Source of the DNA: Clostridia bacterium
GTDB taxonomy: Bacteria > Bacillota > Clostridia > Christensenellales > Pumilibacteraceae
DNA length: 64,000 nucleotides
Direction: 5' to 3'
NCBI GenBank assembly: GCA_900767465.1
Contig: CAAGAW010000020.1
Span: forward strand, 62,001-126,000
In this document: positions 26,332 through 36,600 of the stretch, piece by piece
How the letters are laid out: every line of letters starts with the position of its first letter
Position numbering within the stretch: position 1 is the first letter of the stretch
Notes under the pieces: model-generated
What the model saw: the letters and a program-made list of their open reading frames with translations, nothing else
Told to the model about the DNA's origin: nothing
The model's database searches: none
Position numbers and translations under genes: made by a program

Positions 26332-26407
26332 CGGGGTGTAGCGCAGATGGTAGCGCGCATGGTTCGGGACCATGAGGTCGTGGGTTCAAATCCCGTCACT
26401 CCGACCA
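26332..26407 (+). tRNA. tRNA-Pro (anticodon CGG)
   Basis: A 76-base cloverleaf with encoded CCA. Acceptor stem CGGGGTG/CACTCCG, anticodon stem CATGG/CCATG around loop TTCGGGA (anticodon CGG, reads CCG), T-arm with GGGTTCAAATCCC, discriminator A. It is a single tRNA unit with its own promoter and terminator. Confidence 0.97.
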
Positions 26408-26413
26408 GCATAA

Positions 26414-26446
26414 AACCCGTTCGCAAACCGCGGACGGGCTTTTTTG
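26414..26446 (+). terminator. Terminator of tRNA-Pro
   Basis: CCCGT-T-CGC and GCG-G-ACGGG arms, five-base loop, then CTTTTTT. It abuts the stop codon of the convergent MocR-type gene. Confidence 0.75.
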
Positions 26447-27529
26447 TTACGATCCTTTGCGCATATTGCGACGAACGCGGTTTATGTGGCGTTCGAAATC
26501 GCCGCCGCCGAGAAGTTCGGCAAGCACGTACTGCTCGAATGTAGGTACGGAACACGAATAAAATCCGACTTTTTCGTTGAAAAGCGGCACGAGTCGTTCG
26601 GGCAGAACCATATACCCTATTCGTAACGACGGCGAAATGGTGCGCGCGAACGTATTAAGATAAATCACGTTGTCGCGATCGGCAAGCGCGAAGAGCGTTT
26701 CCATAGGCTGAGAGGCAACGGCAAACTCCGAGCCGTAATCCGATTCGATTATATACCTGTTCTCTTTTTCGTCCGACCAGCGTATATATTCGTGCCGTTT
26801 CGACGCTGAAGCGGTTACACCGCTCGGATAACTTCGGTACGGCGTGGTATGCAAAACGTCGGCGGACGAGGCGAAAAGCGCGTTCGTTTCGATTCCGTCG
26901 CAGGTAAGCGGCAACGTTTCGTACTTTACGCCGGCAGCAAAGTAAATCTTTTCGATTTTTTCGTACGAAGGCGATTCGACGGCGTACACGGTATCTTTAC
27001 CGAACATCGTGATTAACAGTCCGTAAAGATATTCCGCTCCCGATCCTACGACTATACGGTCGGCACAAACGCGTATTCCGCGGTTGCGCGCAAGATAGTC
27101 GCGGATCGCGCCGCGAAGTTCGGCGCACCCCGTTCCCTGCGTTTTTTCGAGAATCGCGTCGTAATAGTCGCCGAGAACTTTTCTCATCGTTTTGCATAAA
27201 ACCGATATGGGGAAAAGCGGTCGAGGCGGCGGCGCGGGCGGTTGTCCGAATACCCGGTCGTAGCGATCGGACGAAGCCGCAAAACCGTCGGAAGAACGAA
27301 AAATCACGTAATAGCCGCTTCTCTCGCGCGACTGGGCGTACCCCTCGTCGCACAAAAGCCCGTATGCGTGTTCGACCGTTATCGTGCTTAAACCCGTCTC
27401 TTCGGCAAGCGTGCGTTCGGACGGCAATTTCGCGTTATAAGGATATATACCGCCGATAATATCGTCCCTTATCGCCTTGTATAATTGCAAATAAGCGGGA
27501 CGGCGGGTTTTGTCGATTACGTATCTCAT
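26447..27529 (-). CDS. MocR-type GntR regulator, degenerate aminotransferase domain
   Basis: 360 residues. A GntR winged helix (about residues 1-75: YLQLYKAIRDDIIGGIYPYN and KLPSERTLAEETGLSTITVE) is fused to a fold-type I aminotransferase-like domain. The tyrosine/aspartate region ESDYGSEF is kept, but the PLP-lysine motif, normally S-K-T, reads TFARTISPS: Arg296 (codon 26642-26644) replaces the Schiff-base lysine. The protein ends about 100 residues early, just after HINRVRRNMRKGS, against a tRNA terminator. It may be a PLP-independent regulator or a decaying gene. Divergent from an ECF S-component, which it probably controlled or still controls. Confidence 0.83.
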   Translation of the reverse strand: MRYVIDKTRRPAYLQLYKAIRDDIIGGIYPYNAKLPSERTLAEETGLSTITVEHAYGLLCDEGYAQSRERSGYYVIFRSSDGFAASSDRYDRVFGQPPAPPPRPLFPISVLCKTMRKVLGDYYDAILEKTQGTGCAELRGAIRDYLARNRGIRVCADRIVVGSGAEYLYGLLITMFGKDTVYAVESPSYEKIEKIYFAAGVKYETLPLTCDGIETNALFASSADVLHTTPYRSYPSGVTASASKRHEYIRWSDEKENRYIIESDYGSEFAVASQPMETLFALADRDNVIYLNTFARTISPSLRIGYMVLPERLVPLFNEKVGFYSCSVPTFEQYVLAELLGGGDFERHINRVRRNMRKGS

Positions 27530-27575
27530 CTGCCTATATAATTTTCTCCGTTTCTGCCTATTTTGTTTCGGCAGA
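27529..27575. promoter_or_regulatory. Candidate MocR operator repeats
   Basis: Two direct copies of TCTGCCTAT (27529-27537 and 27553-27561, 24 bases apart) and an inverted GGCAGA (27570-27575) lie between the regulator and the ECF gene. MocR proteins usually bind direct repeats placed like this. The first copy overlaps the regulator's own start codon. Confidence 0.5.
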
Positions 27576-27620
27576 TTTTATTATATACTATACGTAGATA
27601 AAATGCAAGGGATTACGGCT

Positions 27621-28238
27621 ATGGAAAGAAAAATCAACGCAAGAAAAACAACGCTGTGGATATGCACGACGGCAACGTTTATGGCAATTAACGTTGCGCT
27701 CAGTTCGTTCGGGATACCCGTACCGGGCGGACACCTTTACCTCAACGACGTGATTATATGTCTCGCCGCGATAATTCTCGACCCGCTTGCCGCGTTTATC
27801 GTGGGCGGCGTGGGCGCGTTTTTGGGCGATTTCTTTTTTTACCCCGCGCCTATGTTCGTGTCGCTGGTAACGCACGGACTGCAAGCCGTAGTTATATCGG
27901 TATTCTCGCATTACGTTATGAAAGATCACCCCGTAGTCGCGTCCGGAATCGGAGTTGCCGTAGGCGCGGTTATTATGGTAGTCGGGTACTCACTCGGACG
28001 GGCGTTTATTTACAGCACGCCGCAGTACGCCGTAATCAAACTGCCCTATCAGATACTTCAAGCCGCCGTGGGCGCGGTTTTCGGAATGATTCTCTGCTGG
28101 AAATGCAAACTCAACAAACTTTACGTTGCTGGCTCGCACGGCAGGAAATCCGTTGCGGGCGCGACGAGGGCGACCTCCTCGCCCGTAGAATCGGCAAACG
28201 CGGATCGCGACCCGAAACCCGACCCGGCGCGGGAATAA
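27621..28238 (+). CDS. ECF transporter S-component, vitamin-type
   Basis: 205 residues, about six hydrophobic helices within residues 10-170, beginning TTLWICTTATFMAINVALS, with the substrate-binding GGHLYLNDVIICLAA and DPLAAFIVGGVGAFLGD segments. The last 35 residues are a hydrophilic Arg/Ser/Pro-rich tail that is unusual for this family. It should capture a vitamin or precursor and work with a shared EcfAAT energising module not encoded here. Its place opposite a MocR-type gene suggests a vitamin B6 compound, but this is inference. ATG 27621 is chosen because the hydrophilic lead MERKINARK starts there; AAGGG lies upstream. Confidence 0.85.
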   Translation: MERKINARKTTLWICTTATFMAINVALSSFGIPVPGGHLYLNDVIICLAAIILDPLAAFIVGGVGAFLGDFFFYPAPMFVSLVTHGLQAVVISVFSHYVMKDHPVVASGIGVAVGAVIMVVGYSLGRAFIYSTPQYAVIKLPYQILQAAVGAVFGMILCWKCKLNKLYVAGSHGRKSVAGATRATSSPVESANADRDPKPDPARE

Positions 28239-28250
28239 CGAAAGGACTCT

Positions 28251-29393
28251 ATGACCGACGCGAACAAACGAAAATTCATCGGATCGAAACGAGCGCGACG
28301 CATAACGGCGGCGTGCCTTTCGGCTTTTATCGCGATTGCCGCGCTCGTGTCCGTCGCATGGTTTGCGGGCTTGGGGACGACCGAACGGTACGTTGCCGAT
28401 CTCGTTATCGACCGATCCGCTCCGGAGGGAATCGAAACGACGAAAACCGCCGAGTACGGCTATGCCGAAATTAACGTTACCCGCCCGGACGAATTGAAAA
28501 TTCTGCAACTGTCCGACCTTCATATAGGTTGCGGGTTTTTGTCGGTTGCCGAGGACAAAAAACTTATAAACGAAATCGTTAAATGCGTAAACGCGGTAAA
28601 TCCCGATCTGATCGCGATTACGGGGGACGCGCTCTCGCCCGTTTTCGTAACGAGCGGCACGCGCAACTCGTACCGGCAAACCGCCGTGCTTACCGCGTTG
28701 TTTGAAAAACTCAAGGTCCCGTACGCGTTCTGCTTCGGCAATCACGACGGAGACGGAACGGCGGGCAAAGCGTACGTCGCCGAAAAACTCGAAGCCGCGC
28801 CGTACTCGCTGTTTTTACGCGGCGACCGATCGGCGGGCGAAGGCAATTATTGCGTTAAAGTGAAGTTCGGCGGTGATCTCGTCTCCTCGCTGATTTTTAT
28901 CGACAGCGGAATGAGCGCGGGCGCAGGCAAGTACGAGGGCGTAAGCAAATCCGGCGTAAAATCGTACGAAGAAATCGCACGCAAACTGAAAGAAGAAAAC
29001 CCGACGGCAAGCAACCTTTTGTTTATGCACGTTCCCGTTCCCGAATACGACGATTTTTATAACGCGGCAAAACGCGGAGACCCCGATTATCGGCTTATTT
29101 CGGGCATTAAGGACGAAAAAGTTGCGTGCGGCGAACAAAACGGGCTTTACGACGCGATCGTAAAAACCGATTTTACCAAGTGGGTGTTCTGCGGGCACGA
29201 CCATAAAAACAATTATTCGGTTAAAAACGAAACTACGGGCGTGACTTTATGTTACGGAATGAGCATGGATTTTTCCGCTTATCCGACGCTTCGGTTCAAA
29301 ACCGGATACAGAGGCGGTCGGGTAATCAAGATCGCGAAAAGCGGCGAAGTAACCACCTTTCTCGTCCCTCAAAGCAACGGATATTCCGCGTAA
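28251..29393 (+). CDS. Membrane-anchored metallophosphoesterase
   Basis: 380 residues. One membrane helix at about residues 18-40 (ITAACLSAFIAIAALVSVAW) would leave the enzyme outside the cell or anchored. The calcineurin-like dimetal site is visible as LQLSDLHIG, TGDAL, FGNHDGDG, HVPVPE and FCGHDHKNN. Such proteins cleave phosphomonoesters or diesters, for instance of lipid or nucleotide substrates. It begins 12 bases after the ECF gene and is likely cotranscribed with it. Confidence 0.9.
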   Translation: MTDANKRKFIGSKRARRITAACLSAFIAIAALVSVAWFAGLGTTERYVADLVIDRSAPEGIETTKTAEYGYAEINVTRPDELKILQLSDLHIGCGFLSVAEDKKLINEIVKCVNAVNPDLIAITGDALSPVFVTSGTRNSYRQTAVLTALFEKLKVPYAFCFGNHDGDGTAGKAYVAEKLEAAPYSLFLRGDRSAGEGNYCVKVKFGGDLVSSLIFIDSGMSAGAGKYEGVSKSGVKSYEEIARKLKEENPTASNLLFMHVPVPEYDDFYNAAKRGDPDYRLISGIKDEKVACGEQNGLYDAIVKTDFTKWVFCGHDHKNNYSVKNETTGVTLCYGMSMDFSAYPTLRFKTGYRGGRVIKIAKSGEVTTFLVPQSNGYSA

Positions 29394-29500
29394 AACCGCT
29401 GCGGCGAACGAGTCGCGGCGGCGAACAAAACCCGACGTATACGCAAATCGGCGGGATCGTAATAAAATCGGATACAATCCGGGCGACGCTTGCGTAAAGT

Positions 29501-29543
29501 AAAAAGGCTTTCGGCGACAAACCGAAAACCTTTTCGTTTTTTT
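29501..29543. terminator. Bidirectional terminator between phosphoesterase and galT
   Basis: AAAAGG-C-TTTCGG and CCGAAA-A-CCTTTT arms with a seven-base loop and T/A-rich flanks serve the convergent genes. Confidence 0.75.
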
Positions 29544-29549
29544 GTTATA

Positions 29550-31067
29550 CTATTTTTCTTCGATTCCGAGCGACGAGAGGAATTTCACGAACGCCGCGTA
29601 ACCCGCTTCGTCCTTTTTGAACACGGCGGTGTTGTCGAGAATATCCTCGCAAACGCGGTTTACTTCGTCTTTTACGGCAAGGGTCGCTTCGACTGCCGAG
29701 CATTTGCCGTTCTCTTTCATAAGTTTTTCGATCATCGGCGCGTGAATCTTCATATCGTCGGCGAGCGAATCGACTCCGCCGTACTTGACGGCGCGGCTTA
29801 CGTACTGCTCTACCTCGGCAAGCTGACGGTCGAGACGCGCGGGAAGAATGAACAATCCCATGGCCTCTATAAGTCCGATCGCCTCGCTCTTGATGTTCTG
29901 ATTTTCGGGGTGAACGTGGAAGATTCCGTCGGGGAACTGCTCGGAAGTACGGTTGTTGCGAAGAATAAGTTCGACGACGTATTTCCCGTCCGCTTTGCGC
30001 GCGATCGGGGTAATCGCGTTATGCGGTTCGCCGTCGTTTGCGATAACGCCCACGCTCTCGTCCGAGTACGCTTTCCACGCCTCGATGATTTTTCCGGCGA
30101 GTTCGGCAAGCGTGTTGCGATTATCCGAGGTGAGTCGGATTACCGAGTTGTACCAGTCGAGAATACCGATGCTTACGTACGGATACTCTTTGGACCTAAA
30201 AGCGGTAAGCACGGGAGCTTTGTGCATGGGAAGAAGTTTGAGTCCGCCCTGAAAATGATCGTGCGTGAGGATCGAGCCGCCGACTATGGGAAGCGCGGCG
30301 TTGCAGCCGATGAAATAGTTGGGGTTGTAGTCCACGAAATCGAGAAGTTTTACGACCGTTTGCGGAATAACCTTCATGGGAGTATGTTCGCGGTTGATCG
30401 CGATACCGTGCTGATTGAAGTACGCGTACGGCGAGAACTGCCAGAACCACTCCTCTCCGCCAAGCGTAAGCGGAATCGTACGGAGATTCTGACGGTATAC
30501 GCCGTGTCCCGCGTAACCCTCGTTTTCCGCGCAGATCATGCATGACGGATAAGAAGATTTTTTCGCGGTGAGAAGTTTCGCGGTATCCTTGTTGTTTTTT
30601 TCGGGCTTGGACAGGTTGATCGTGATTTCGAGTTTGCCCTTGGTGGACTTGGCTTCCCAATGCTTATTGCGGGCAATCTTCGTCGCCTTGATATAGTCGT
30701 TTTTAACGCCGTAGTCGTGCAGCCAGTCGAACGCTTTTGCGGGCGAAGTCTCGTAGAGGCTGTCAAACATATCCACGACTTCGGAGGGACGAAGGCTTAC
30801 CATGTCCATAACGTCGTTTCCGAACTTCTCGCGATCGGCTTCGGTTATGATACCGTTAGCCACCGCGTAATCGACGATCGGGTTAAGAACCTCGTCGGGG
30901 CAGGTCATTTCCTCGATTTTGTCCTCGTCCACTTCGTACTGGACGTAATCGTCGAGTCCGAGTTTGTCCAGAAGACGGTTACGTACGTAAATTACGTCGA
31001 GGTCGTCCAGAAGCAAGTGCGCCTGCGCGTACACGAGCAATTGCTCGATCTGAGAATAAATAATCAT
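29550..31067 (-). CDS. galT: UDP-glucose--hexose-1-phosphate uridylyltransferase (class II)
   Basis: 505 residues, the class II GalT length common in Firmicutes. Segments typical of the family are ENEGYAGHG near the middle, GSILTHDHFQGG (catalytic HDH-type motif) and FHVHPENQNIKSEAIGLIE. It exchanges UMP between UDP-glucose and galactose-1-phosphate in the Leloir pathway. galK and galE are not in the window. The start at ATG 31067 has AAAGGAGAG upstream; the longer frame runs into rluA. It follows the pseudouridine synthase gene by 32 bases and is probably cotranscribed. Confidence 0.94.
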   Translation of the reverse strand: MIIYSQIEQLLVYAQAHLLLDDLDVIYVRNRLLDKLGLDDYVQYEVDEDKIEEMTCPDEVLNPIVDYAVANGIITEADREKFGNDVMDMVSLRPSEVVDMFDSLYETSPAKAFDWLHDYGVKNDYIKATKIARNKHWEAKSTKGKLEITINLSKPEKNNKDTAKLLTAKKSSYPSCMICAENEGYAGHGVYRQNLRTIPLTLGGEEWFWQFSPYAYFNQHGIAINREHTPMKVIPQTVVKLLDFVDYNPNYFIGCNAALPIVGGSILTHDHFQGGLKLLPMHKAPVLTAFRSKEYPYVSIGILDWYNSVIRLTSDNRNTLAELAGKIIEAWKAYSDESVGVIANDGEPHNAITPIARKADGKYVVELILRNNRTSEQFPDGIFHVHPENQNIKSEAIGLIEAMGLFILPARLDRQLAEVEQYVSRAVKYGGVDSLADDMKIHAPMIEKLMKENGKCSAVEATLAVKDEVNRVCEDILDNTAVFKKDEAGYAAFVKFLSSLGIEEK

Positions 31068-31099
31068 TTCCGTTTCTCTCCTTTTACGGTTTAATTTTC

Positions 31100-31819
31100 T
31101 TACGAACGCGGGGCTACGAGCCTTACGTGTCGTTCGATTGCAAATAAATTCCACGGCGTTTTGTCAAGCGGGGGGTACGCCATAAACACCATCGGCACCT
31201 TGGTTACGGGGTGATAAAACCGAAGTTCGTACGCCCAGAGCGCGAGGTTGTAGCCTTTTGCCAGCACGTCGCCGCCGTATCGCGCGTCGCCGAATATCGG
31301 GGTTCCGACGCTCTTCATCTGTACGCGCGCCTGATGCGATCTGCCGGTGAGCAGTTTTATGTCCACGAGCGATACGCGCGGTTCGGTTTCGAGTACCTTA
31401 TATATAAGTTCCGCTCGTTTCGCGCCCTCGACGGCTGCCGGAACGGTAACGACGGTATTCGTTTTTTCGTCCTTTTTGAGATAGTTTACAAGCCTTGCCT
31501 GACGATCGCGCGGCGTTCCGACCACGACGGCAAGATATCGCTTTTCAAACTCGCCGGTTTTGATCTGCTCGCAAAGCCGCTCCGCCGCTTTGGACGTGCG
31601 CGCGAAAACCATTACGCCGCCGGTCGGTCGGTCGAGCCGATGAACAAGCCCGATATACGCCTCGCCCGGCTTGTTGTATTTTTCTTTGACGTAGGCTTTA
31701 ACCATATCGAGCAGACTCTCGTCGCCCGAACTGTCGCCCTGCGTGGGGACGTTCTGGGGTTTGAGGACGACTATTATTTGATTGTCCTCGTATAAAACCG
31801 TCGGTTTTTCTTCGTTCAT
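31100..31819 (-). CDS. RluA family pseudouridine synthase
   Basis: 239 residues. The catalytic Asp is in GLVHRLDRPTGGVMVFA, and the substrate-binding GRSHQARVQMKSVGTPIFGD segment matches the RluA clan. No S4 domain is present at the N-terminus, so it is the short form. It converts uridine to pseudouridine in rRNA or tRNA; the exact site is not predictable. AAGGAG seven bases before the ATG gives a strong start. Upstream is a repeat block without a clear promoter. Confidence 0.93.
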   Translation of the reverse strand: MNEEKPTVLYEDNQIIVVLKPQNVPTQGDSSGDESLLDMVKAYVKEKYNKPGEAYIGLVHRLDRPTGGVMVFARTSKAAERLCEQIKTGEFEKRYLAVVVGTPRDRQARLVNYLKKDEKTNTVVTVPAAVEGAKRAELIYKVLETEPRVSLVDIKLLTGRSHQARVQMKSVGTPIFGDARYGGDVLAKGYNLALWAYELRFYHPVTKVPMVFMAYPPLDKTPWNLFAIERHVRLVAPRS

Positions 31820-31825
31820 AGTTTC

Positions 31826-32235
31826 TCCTTGCAGGGAGTCCCTGCGGGGCGCAGAGCCCGTGCGGGCAAGTATTTGGGGTTAGTCGTGTACGCTTGTTCT
31901 CGTTTTTACCGCGGGGAATTTCTCGGCGGTGAGTCACCGCGGACGAGTGTTTGGGGTGGTCGTGTTCGCTTATACTCGGTTCTAATGTATGGGATTTCTC
32001 GACTTCGCTCGAAATGACAGCATGACCGATTCGCGGCGAAGCCGTCGGTAGGGCGGGACGCCCTCGTCCCGCCGCATAACGTGTACGCTTGTTCTCGTTT
32101 TTACCGCGGGGGATTTCTCGGCGGTGAGTCACCGCGGGGCACGGAGCCCGTGCGGGTTCGTTGCCGACGTTCCCCTTCCGGGAGATTGCCACGCTACGGC
32201 TGTGCCTTCGCTCGCAATGACAAGGCTTTAACGGT
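31826..32235. repeat. Composite dispersed-repeat block 2
   Basis: No gene. It begins with the hairpin GCAGGGAGTCCCTGC, then has GCGGGCAAGTATTTGGGG-type modules, CTCGACTTCGCTCGAAATGACA, the hairpin GGCGGGACG-CCCT-CGTCCCGCC (32052-32073), and ends with the CGGGAGATTGCCACGC...CTCGCAATGACAAGG module also seen in block 1. The module order is similar to block 1 but rearranged. Confidence 0.8.
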
Positions 32236-32360
32236 GTGCGCTTGATTTAAATAATGTTTAACCTTATAAAACGCCGCACACGCCAATATAGTTTATCATT
32301 CCGAGGGAACGTAGTGACCGTGGGAACCGAGCGGCGCGACGCGGCGGCACGAAGTGCCGT

Positions 32361-32387
32361 AAAAACAGTCCTCAGGTGACTGTTTTT
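32361..32387. terminator. Isolated perfect hairpin, terminator-like
   Basis: AAAAACAGTC and GACTGTTTTT form a perfect ten-base stem with a seven-base loop. It lies in a 950-base stretch without genes and could end transcripts on either strand. Confidence 0.5.
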
Positions 32388-32520
32388 AGCCAAAGCGGCG
32401 AAGCAACTATGTTGCGAGCGGGGAGCGAAAACGGTCGTTCTGACGACTAACGGTCGCAAAGCCTGACGCGAAATTTTACAGCCCGCGAAAAAGTCGCCGC
32501 ATTTCGTATATGCGTTTTGA

Positions 32521-32745
32521 CGCGGGAATTTTCAACGTAAATCACCGCCGCTTCGCGCAGAAATTTTTTCGTTATGCAAGGCAGTCAAGGTGAAAAACGC
32601 GAGACGTACTCGACATCGGCGTTTTGGCGCGGGAATTTTCAACGTAAGTCACCGCCGCTTCGCGCAGAGATTTTTTCGTTATGCAAGGCAATCAAGGTGA
32701 AAAACGCGAGGCGTACTTAGATGTACGGTGAGCGTTTTGAATCCG
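32521..32745. repeat. Tandem 107-base repeat with GTAC core
   Basis: Two adjacent copies start at 32521 and 32628 with CGCGGGAATTTTCAACGTAA. Each contains TTATGCAAGGCA-TCAAGGTGAA and AAACGCGAG; the second ends in GTACTTAGATGTACG. The same core architecture (CAAGGC...GTACT-GTAC) appears at 38440-38750, so this is one repeat family. Confidence 0.75.
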
Positions 32746-32773
32746 CAGATTAACACAGCAGAACGGAAAAAGA

Positions 32774-33637
32774 TCAAGCGAAGAATATTGCTGAGCAACC
32801 GCACGGAAGTTCCACCCTGCCTTTCGACTCGTCGGCGACGGGAAGACAAAGTTCGTAAGCGTCGATATTGCCGCGGGCGCCGTTAAGCGCGATGGAAAGG
32901 ATATTTTTGATAACGGTGGGTTGAAGTCCGGTGGTATAACTGTTGATGAGAAAGAACCGCGGATCGTCGAGTACTTCGGTAACGAGGCTGACGAGTTCGA
33001 ACAGGCTGTCTTCGAGTTTCCACGTCTCGCCGGACGGTCCTCTGCCGTAAGACGGCGGGTCCATCAGAACGGCGTCGTATCGCTTGCCGCGTTTGATTTC
33101 GCGCTGAACGAACTTTTTGCAGTCGTCCACGATATACCTGATTCCGTCGTCGGGAACGCCGGACAGTTTCGCGTTCTGCCGGCACCTGTCTACCATACCC
33201 TTCGCCGCGTCCACGTGGGTTACGAACGCGCCGCGTTTTGCGAGCGCGACGCTTGCGCCGCCCGTGTACCCGAAAAGGTTAAGAACGTTAAGTCTCTTGC
33301 CGCTGCCATCGGCTATTTTTCCCATACGATCCCAGTTATAAGCCTGTTCGGGAAAAAGTCCGGTGTGCTTGAAGCCCATAGGCTTGATGAGGAACTTACA
33401 GTCGCGCCAGCCGATCGTCCACTCTTCGGGCATATTGCGGAAAAACTGCCATCTGCCGCCGCCGTCGCTTGCGCGAATGTACCGCGCGTGAAGTTTGGGG
33501 TACTTGCTAAGGTCGAACGGAGCCGTCCATATCGCCTGAGGATCGGGACGGAGCAGATAGATTCCGCCCCAGCGTTCGAGTTTTTCGCCGCCGCCCGCCG
33601 CGATTACCTCGTAATCTTTCCAGTCGGGCGCGATCAT
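32774..33637 (-). CDS. Class I SAM-dependent (rRNA-type) methyltransferase
   Basis: 287 residues. The SAM-binding motif is LNLFGYTGGASVALAKRGA, followed by VDAAKGM and the catalytic VLMDPPSYGRGP (DPPxY). This layout matches the RlmI/RlmK-type C5-cytosine or N-methyltransferases of 23S rRNA, but without an N-terminal PUA domain. The ATG at 33637 overlaps the ileS stop by four bases (ATGA), so translation is coupled to ileS. Confidence 0.88.
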   Translation of the reverse strand: MIAPDWKDYEVIAAGGGEKLERWGGIYLLRPDPQAIWTAPFDLSKYPKLHARYIRASDGGGRWQFFRNMPEEWTIGWRDCKFLIKPMGFKHTGLFPEQAYNWDRMGKIADGSGKRLNVLNLFGYTGGASVALAKRGAFVTHVDAAKGMVDRCRQNAKLSGVPDDGIRYIVDDCKKFVQREIKRGKRYDAVLMDPPSYGRGPSGETWKLEDSLFELVSLVTEVLDDPRFFLINSYTTGLQPTVIKNILSIALNGARGNIDAYELCLPVADESKGRVELPCGCSAIFFA

Positions 33638-36600
33638 ATTTTCTCGATTCCTATACGCACCGGCTTGCCGTTTACGTCGGTGGTTTCGGTTCCGTAAGCC
33701 GCCGCGGTGAGTTCGTCGGCGAGAACGTCCGAGCAGATTTCGTCCGCGTAGTCGCGAACTACCGAATCGATCTCTTCGTCGCCCGAAATCATAAGGCGGA
33801 TATGGTCGGTAACCTCGAACCCTGCGTCTTTACGCATATTCTGAACTTTGGAAACAATCTCGCGCATATATCCTTCGCGGATAAGTTCGGGCGTGAGCGT
33901 TACGTCCAGAATTACGGTCATACTGCCCTCGGACTGAACGGAATAGCCGTCTTTGCTGAGTACGGTGATTATCACGTCGTCGCGGGTGAGTTCGATTTCG
34001 CCGTCCGCCTCGAAAACGTATTTTTCCTTGTCGCGAAGTCCGTTGACTACCACCGCCGCGTTGCCAGCGAGGTGAGCGCGGATCGCGCCGAGGCGTTTGC
34101 CGTATTTAGGTCCGAGCGTGCGGAGTTGCGGCTTGACTTCGTACGAAACGTAGTCGCCGGCGTCGGACACGCATTCTACGCGTTTGACGTTGAGTTCGCC
34201 CTCAATAACCTCGATAAGTTCGGGCGTAAGCGTTTCCGCTTCGTCCGTGCGGATAATGAGTTCGCCGAGCGGCTGACGGTTCTTTACCGACGCGGCGTTA
34301 CGCGCGGCACGACCGAGAACGACTGCCTTTTCGGCTACGCGCATACCCTCTTCGAGTACGGGGTCGATATACTTTTCGTCGGCTTCGGGGAACGGGCAAA
34401 GGTGAACGGACACGGGCGCGTCGGGATTTACCGAACGCACGATGTTCTGATAGATCTCTTCGGTGATGAACGGGATATACGGCGCGCAAAGCCTCGACAG
34501 CGTTTCGAGAACGGTGTAAAGCGTGGTGTACGCCGCGGCTTTGTCCTCGTCCATGCCGCTGCCCCAGAACCTGTCGCGGCAACGACGGACGTACCAGTTG
34601 GAAAGCGAATCCACGAAGTCCTGAATTTCGCGTGCGGACTCGGTGATTTTGTACTGTTCGAGGTTATCGTCGGTGTTCTTTACGAGCGTGTTGAGTTCGC
34701 TGAGCACCCAGCGATCCATAATCGACAACTTGCAATCGCCGAGGTTGTATTTCGTCGGGTCGTAGCCGTCGATGTCGGCGTAAAGCACGTAGAACGAATA
34801 GGTGTTAAACAGCGTGCCGAGGAACTTGCGCTGACATTCGCTTACCGCCTCGTCGTAGAAACGCGACGGAATCCACGGCGCGGAGTTTGTGTAGAAGTAC
34901 CATCTTACCGCGTCCGCTCCCTGCTTGTCGAGAACCGACCACGGATCGACGACGTTACCTTTATGCTTGCTCATCTTGACGCCGTTGCGGTCGTTTACAT
35001 GACCGAGAACGATACAGTTTCTGAACGGCGCTTTGTCGAACATAAGCGTCGAAATCGCAAGCAGCGTATAGAACCAGCCGCGCGTCTGATCGACGGCTTC
35101 GGATATGAACTGCGCGGGGAAAGTTTTTTCAAACTTGTCTTTGTTTTCAAAGGGGTAATGAAGTTGCGCGAACGGCATCGATCCCGAGTCGTACCAGCAA
35201 TCGATAACCTCGGGGGTGCGGTGCATTACGCCGCCGCATTTCGGGCAACGCATGGTAACCGCGTCAACGTACGGCTTGTGAAGTTCGATATCGCCTTCGA
35301 TTCCGCCGCGCTCTTTAAGCTCCTGCTTCGAGCCGATACATTCGGTTTCGCCGCAGTCGTCGCAGATCCAGATCGGAAGCGGCGTACCCCAGTAACGCTC
35401 GCGGGAAAGTCCCCAGTCGATTACGTTTTCGAGGAAGTTGCCCATTCTGCCCTTGCCGATGGACTCGGGCATCCAGTTGACGGACGCGTTGTTCTTTATA
35501 AGTTCGTCGCGGACTTTCGTCATCGAAATGAACCACGTCGAACGCGCGTAGTAAAGAAGCGGAGTGTCGCAACGCCAGCAGAACGGATAACTGTGGGTAA
35601 CGAGCGGGGCTTTAAGGAGCAGTCCGCGCTCGCGAAGGTCTTTTAAGATAAGTTTGTCGGCGTCTTTACAGAACGTTCCGGCGAAGGGCGCGCCCTCTTT
35701 CATTTTGCCGCGATCGTCCACCATTTGAATAAACGGTATGCCGTTTGCGCGACCGATACGCGCGTCGTCCTCGCCGAACGCGGGCGCGATATGAACGATT
35801 CCGGTACCTTCGTCGAGGGTTACGTAATCGTCGCACACGGTAAAGTAGCATTTGCCCTTGCCCGCATAGCAATCGTAAAGCGGCTCGTATGAAAGACCTG
35901 CGTATTCGCTACCTTTTTTTACCGAAAGCGTCTCGTACTCGCCCTCTTTGAAGAACTCGTGAACGCGCTCGGTAGCGAGAATCATTATATCGCCCTTAAC
36001 CTGGACTTCCGAATAGTCGAAATTTGCGTTAAAGCAAAGCGCGGCGTTGGACGGAAGCGTCCACGGAGTCGTCGTCCATGCAAGGATATACGCGTTCTCT
36101 CTGCCCTTTACTTTGAATCCGACTACCGCCGTCCGCTCTTCGACATCCTTATACCCCTGCGCGACTTCGTGCGACGAAAGCGCGGTTCCGCAACGCGGGC
36201 AGTAGGGTACGATTTTGTGACCTTTGTACAAGAGTCCGCGGTCGAAGATGTTTTTAAGCGACCACCATTCCGACTCGATGTACTTGTCGTCGTAGGTTAC
36301 GTACGGGTCGTCCATATCCACCCAGTAACCCACGCGGTCGCTCATCTTTTTCCACTCGGAGGTGTATTTCCACACGCTCTCCTTGCATTTTTTGATAAAC
36401 GGCTCGATTCCGTACTTCTCGATTTCCTGCTTGCCGTCAAGCCCTAATTGCTTTTCGACTTCGAGTTCGACGGGAAGTCCGTGAGTGTCCCAGCCGGCTT
36501 TACGCGTGGCGTGATAGCCTTTCATCGTCTTGAAACGCGGAATTATGTCTTTGATGACGCGAGTGAGAATATGCCCTATATGCGGCTTACCGTTAGCGGT

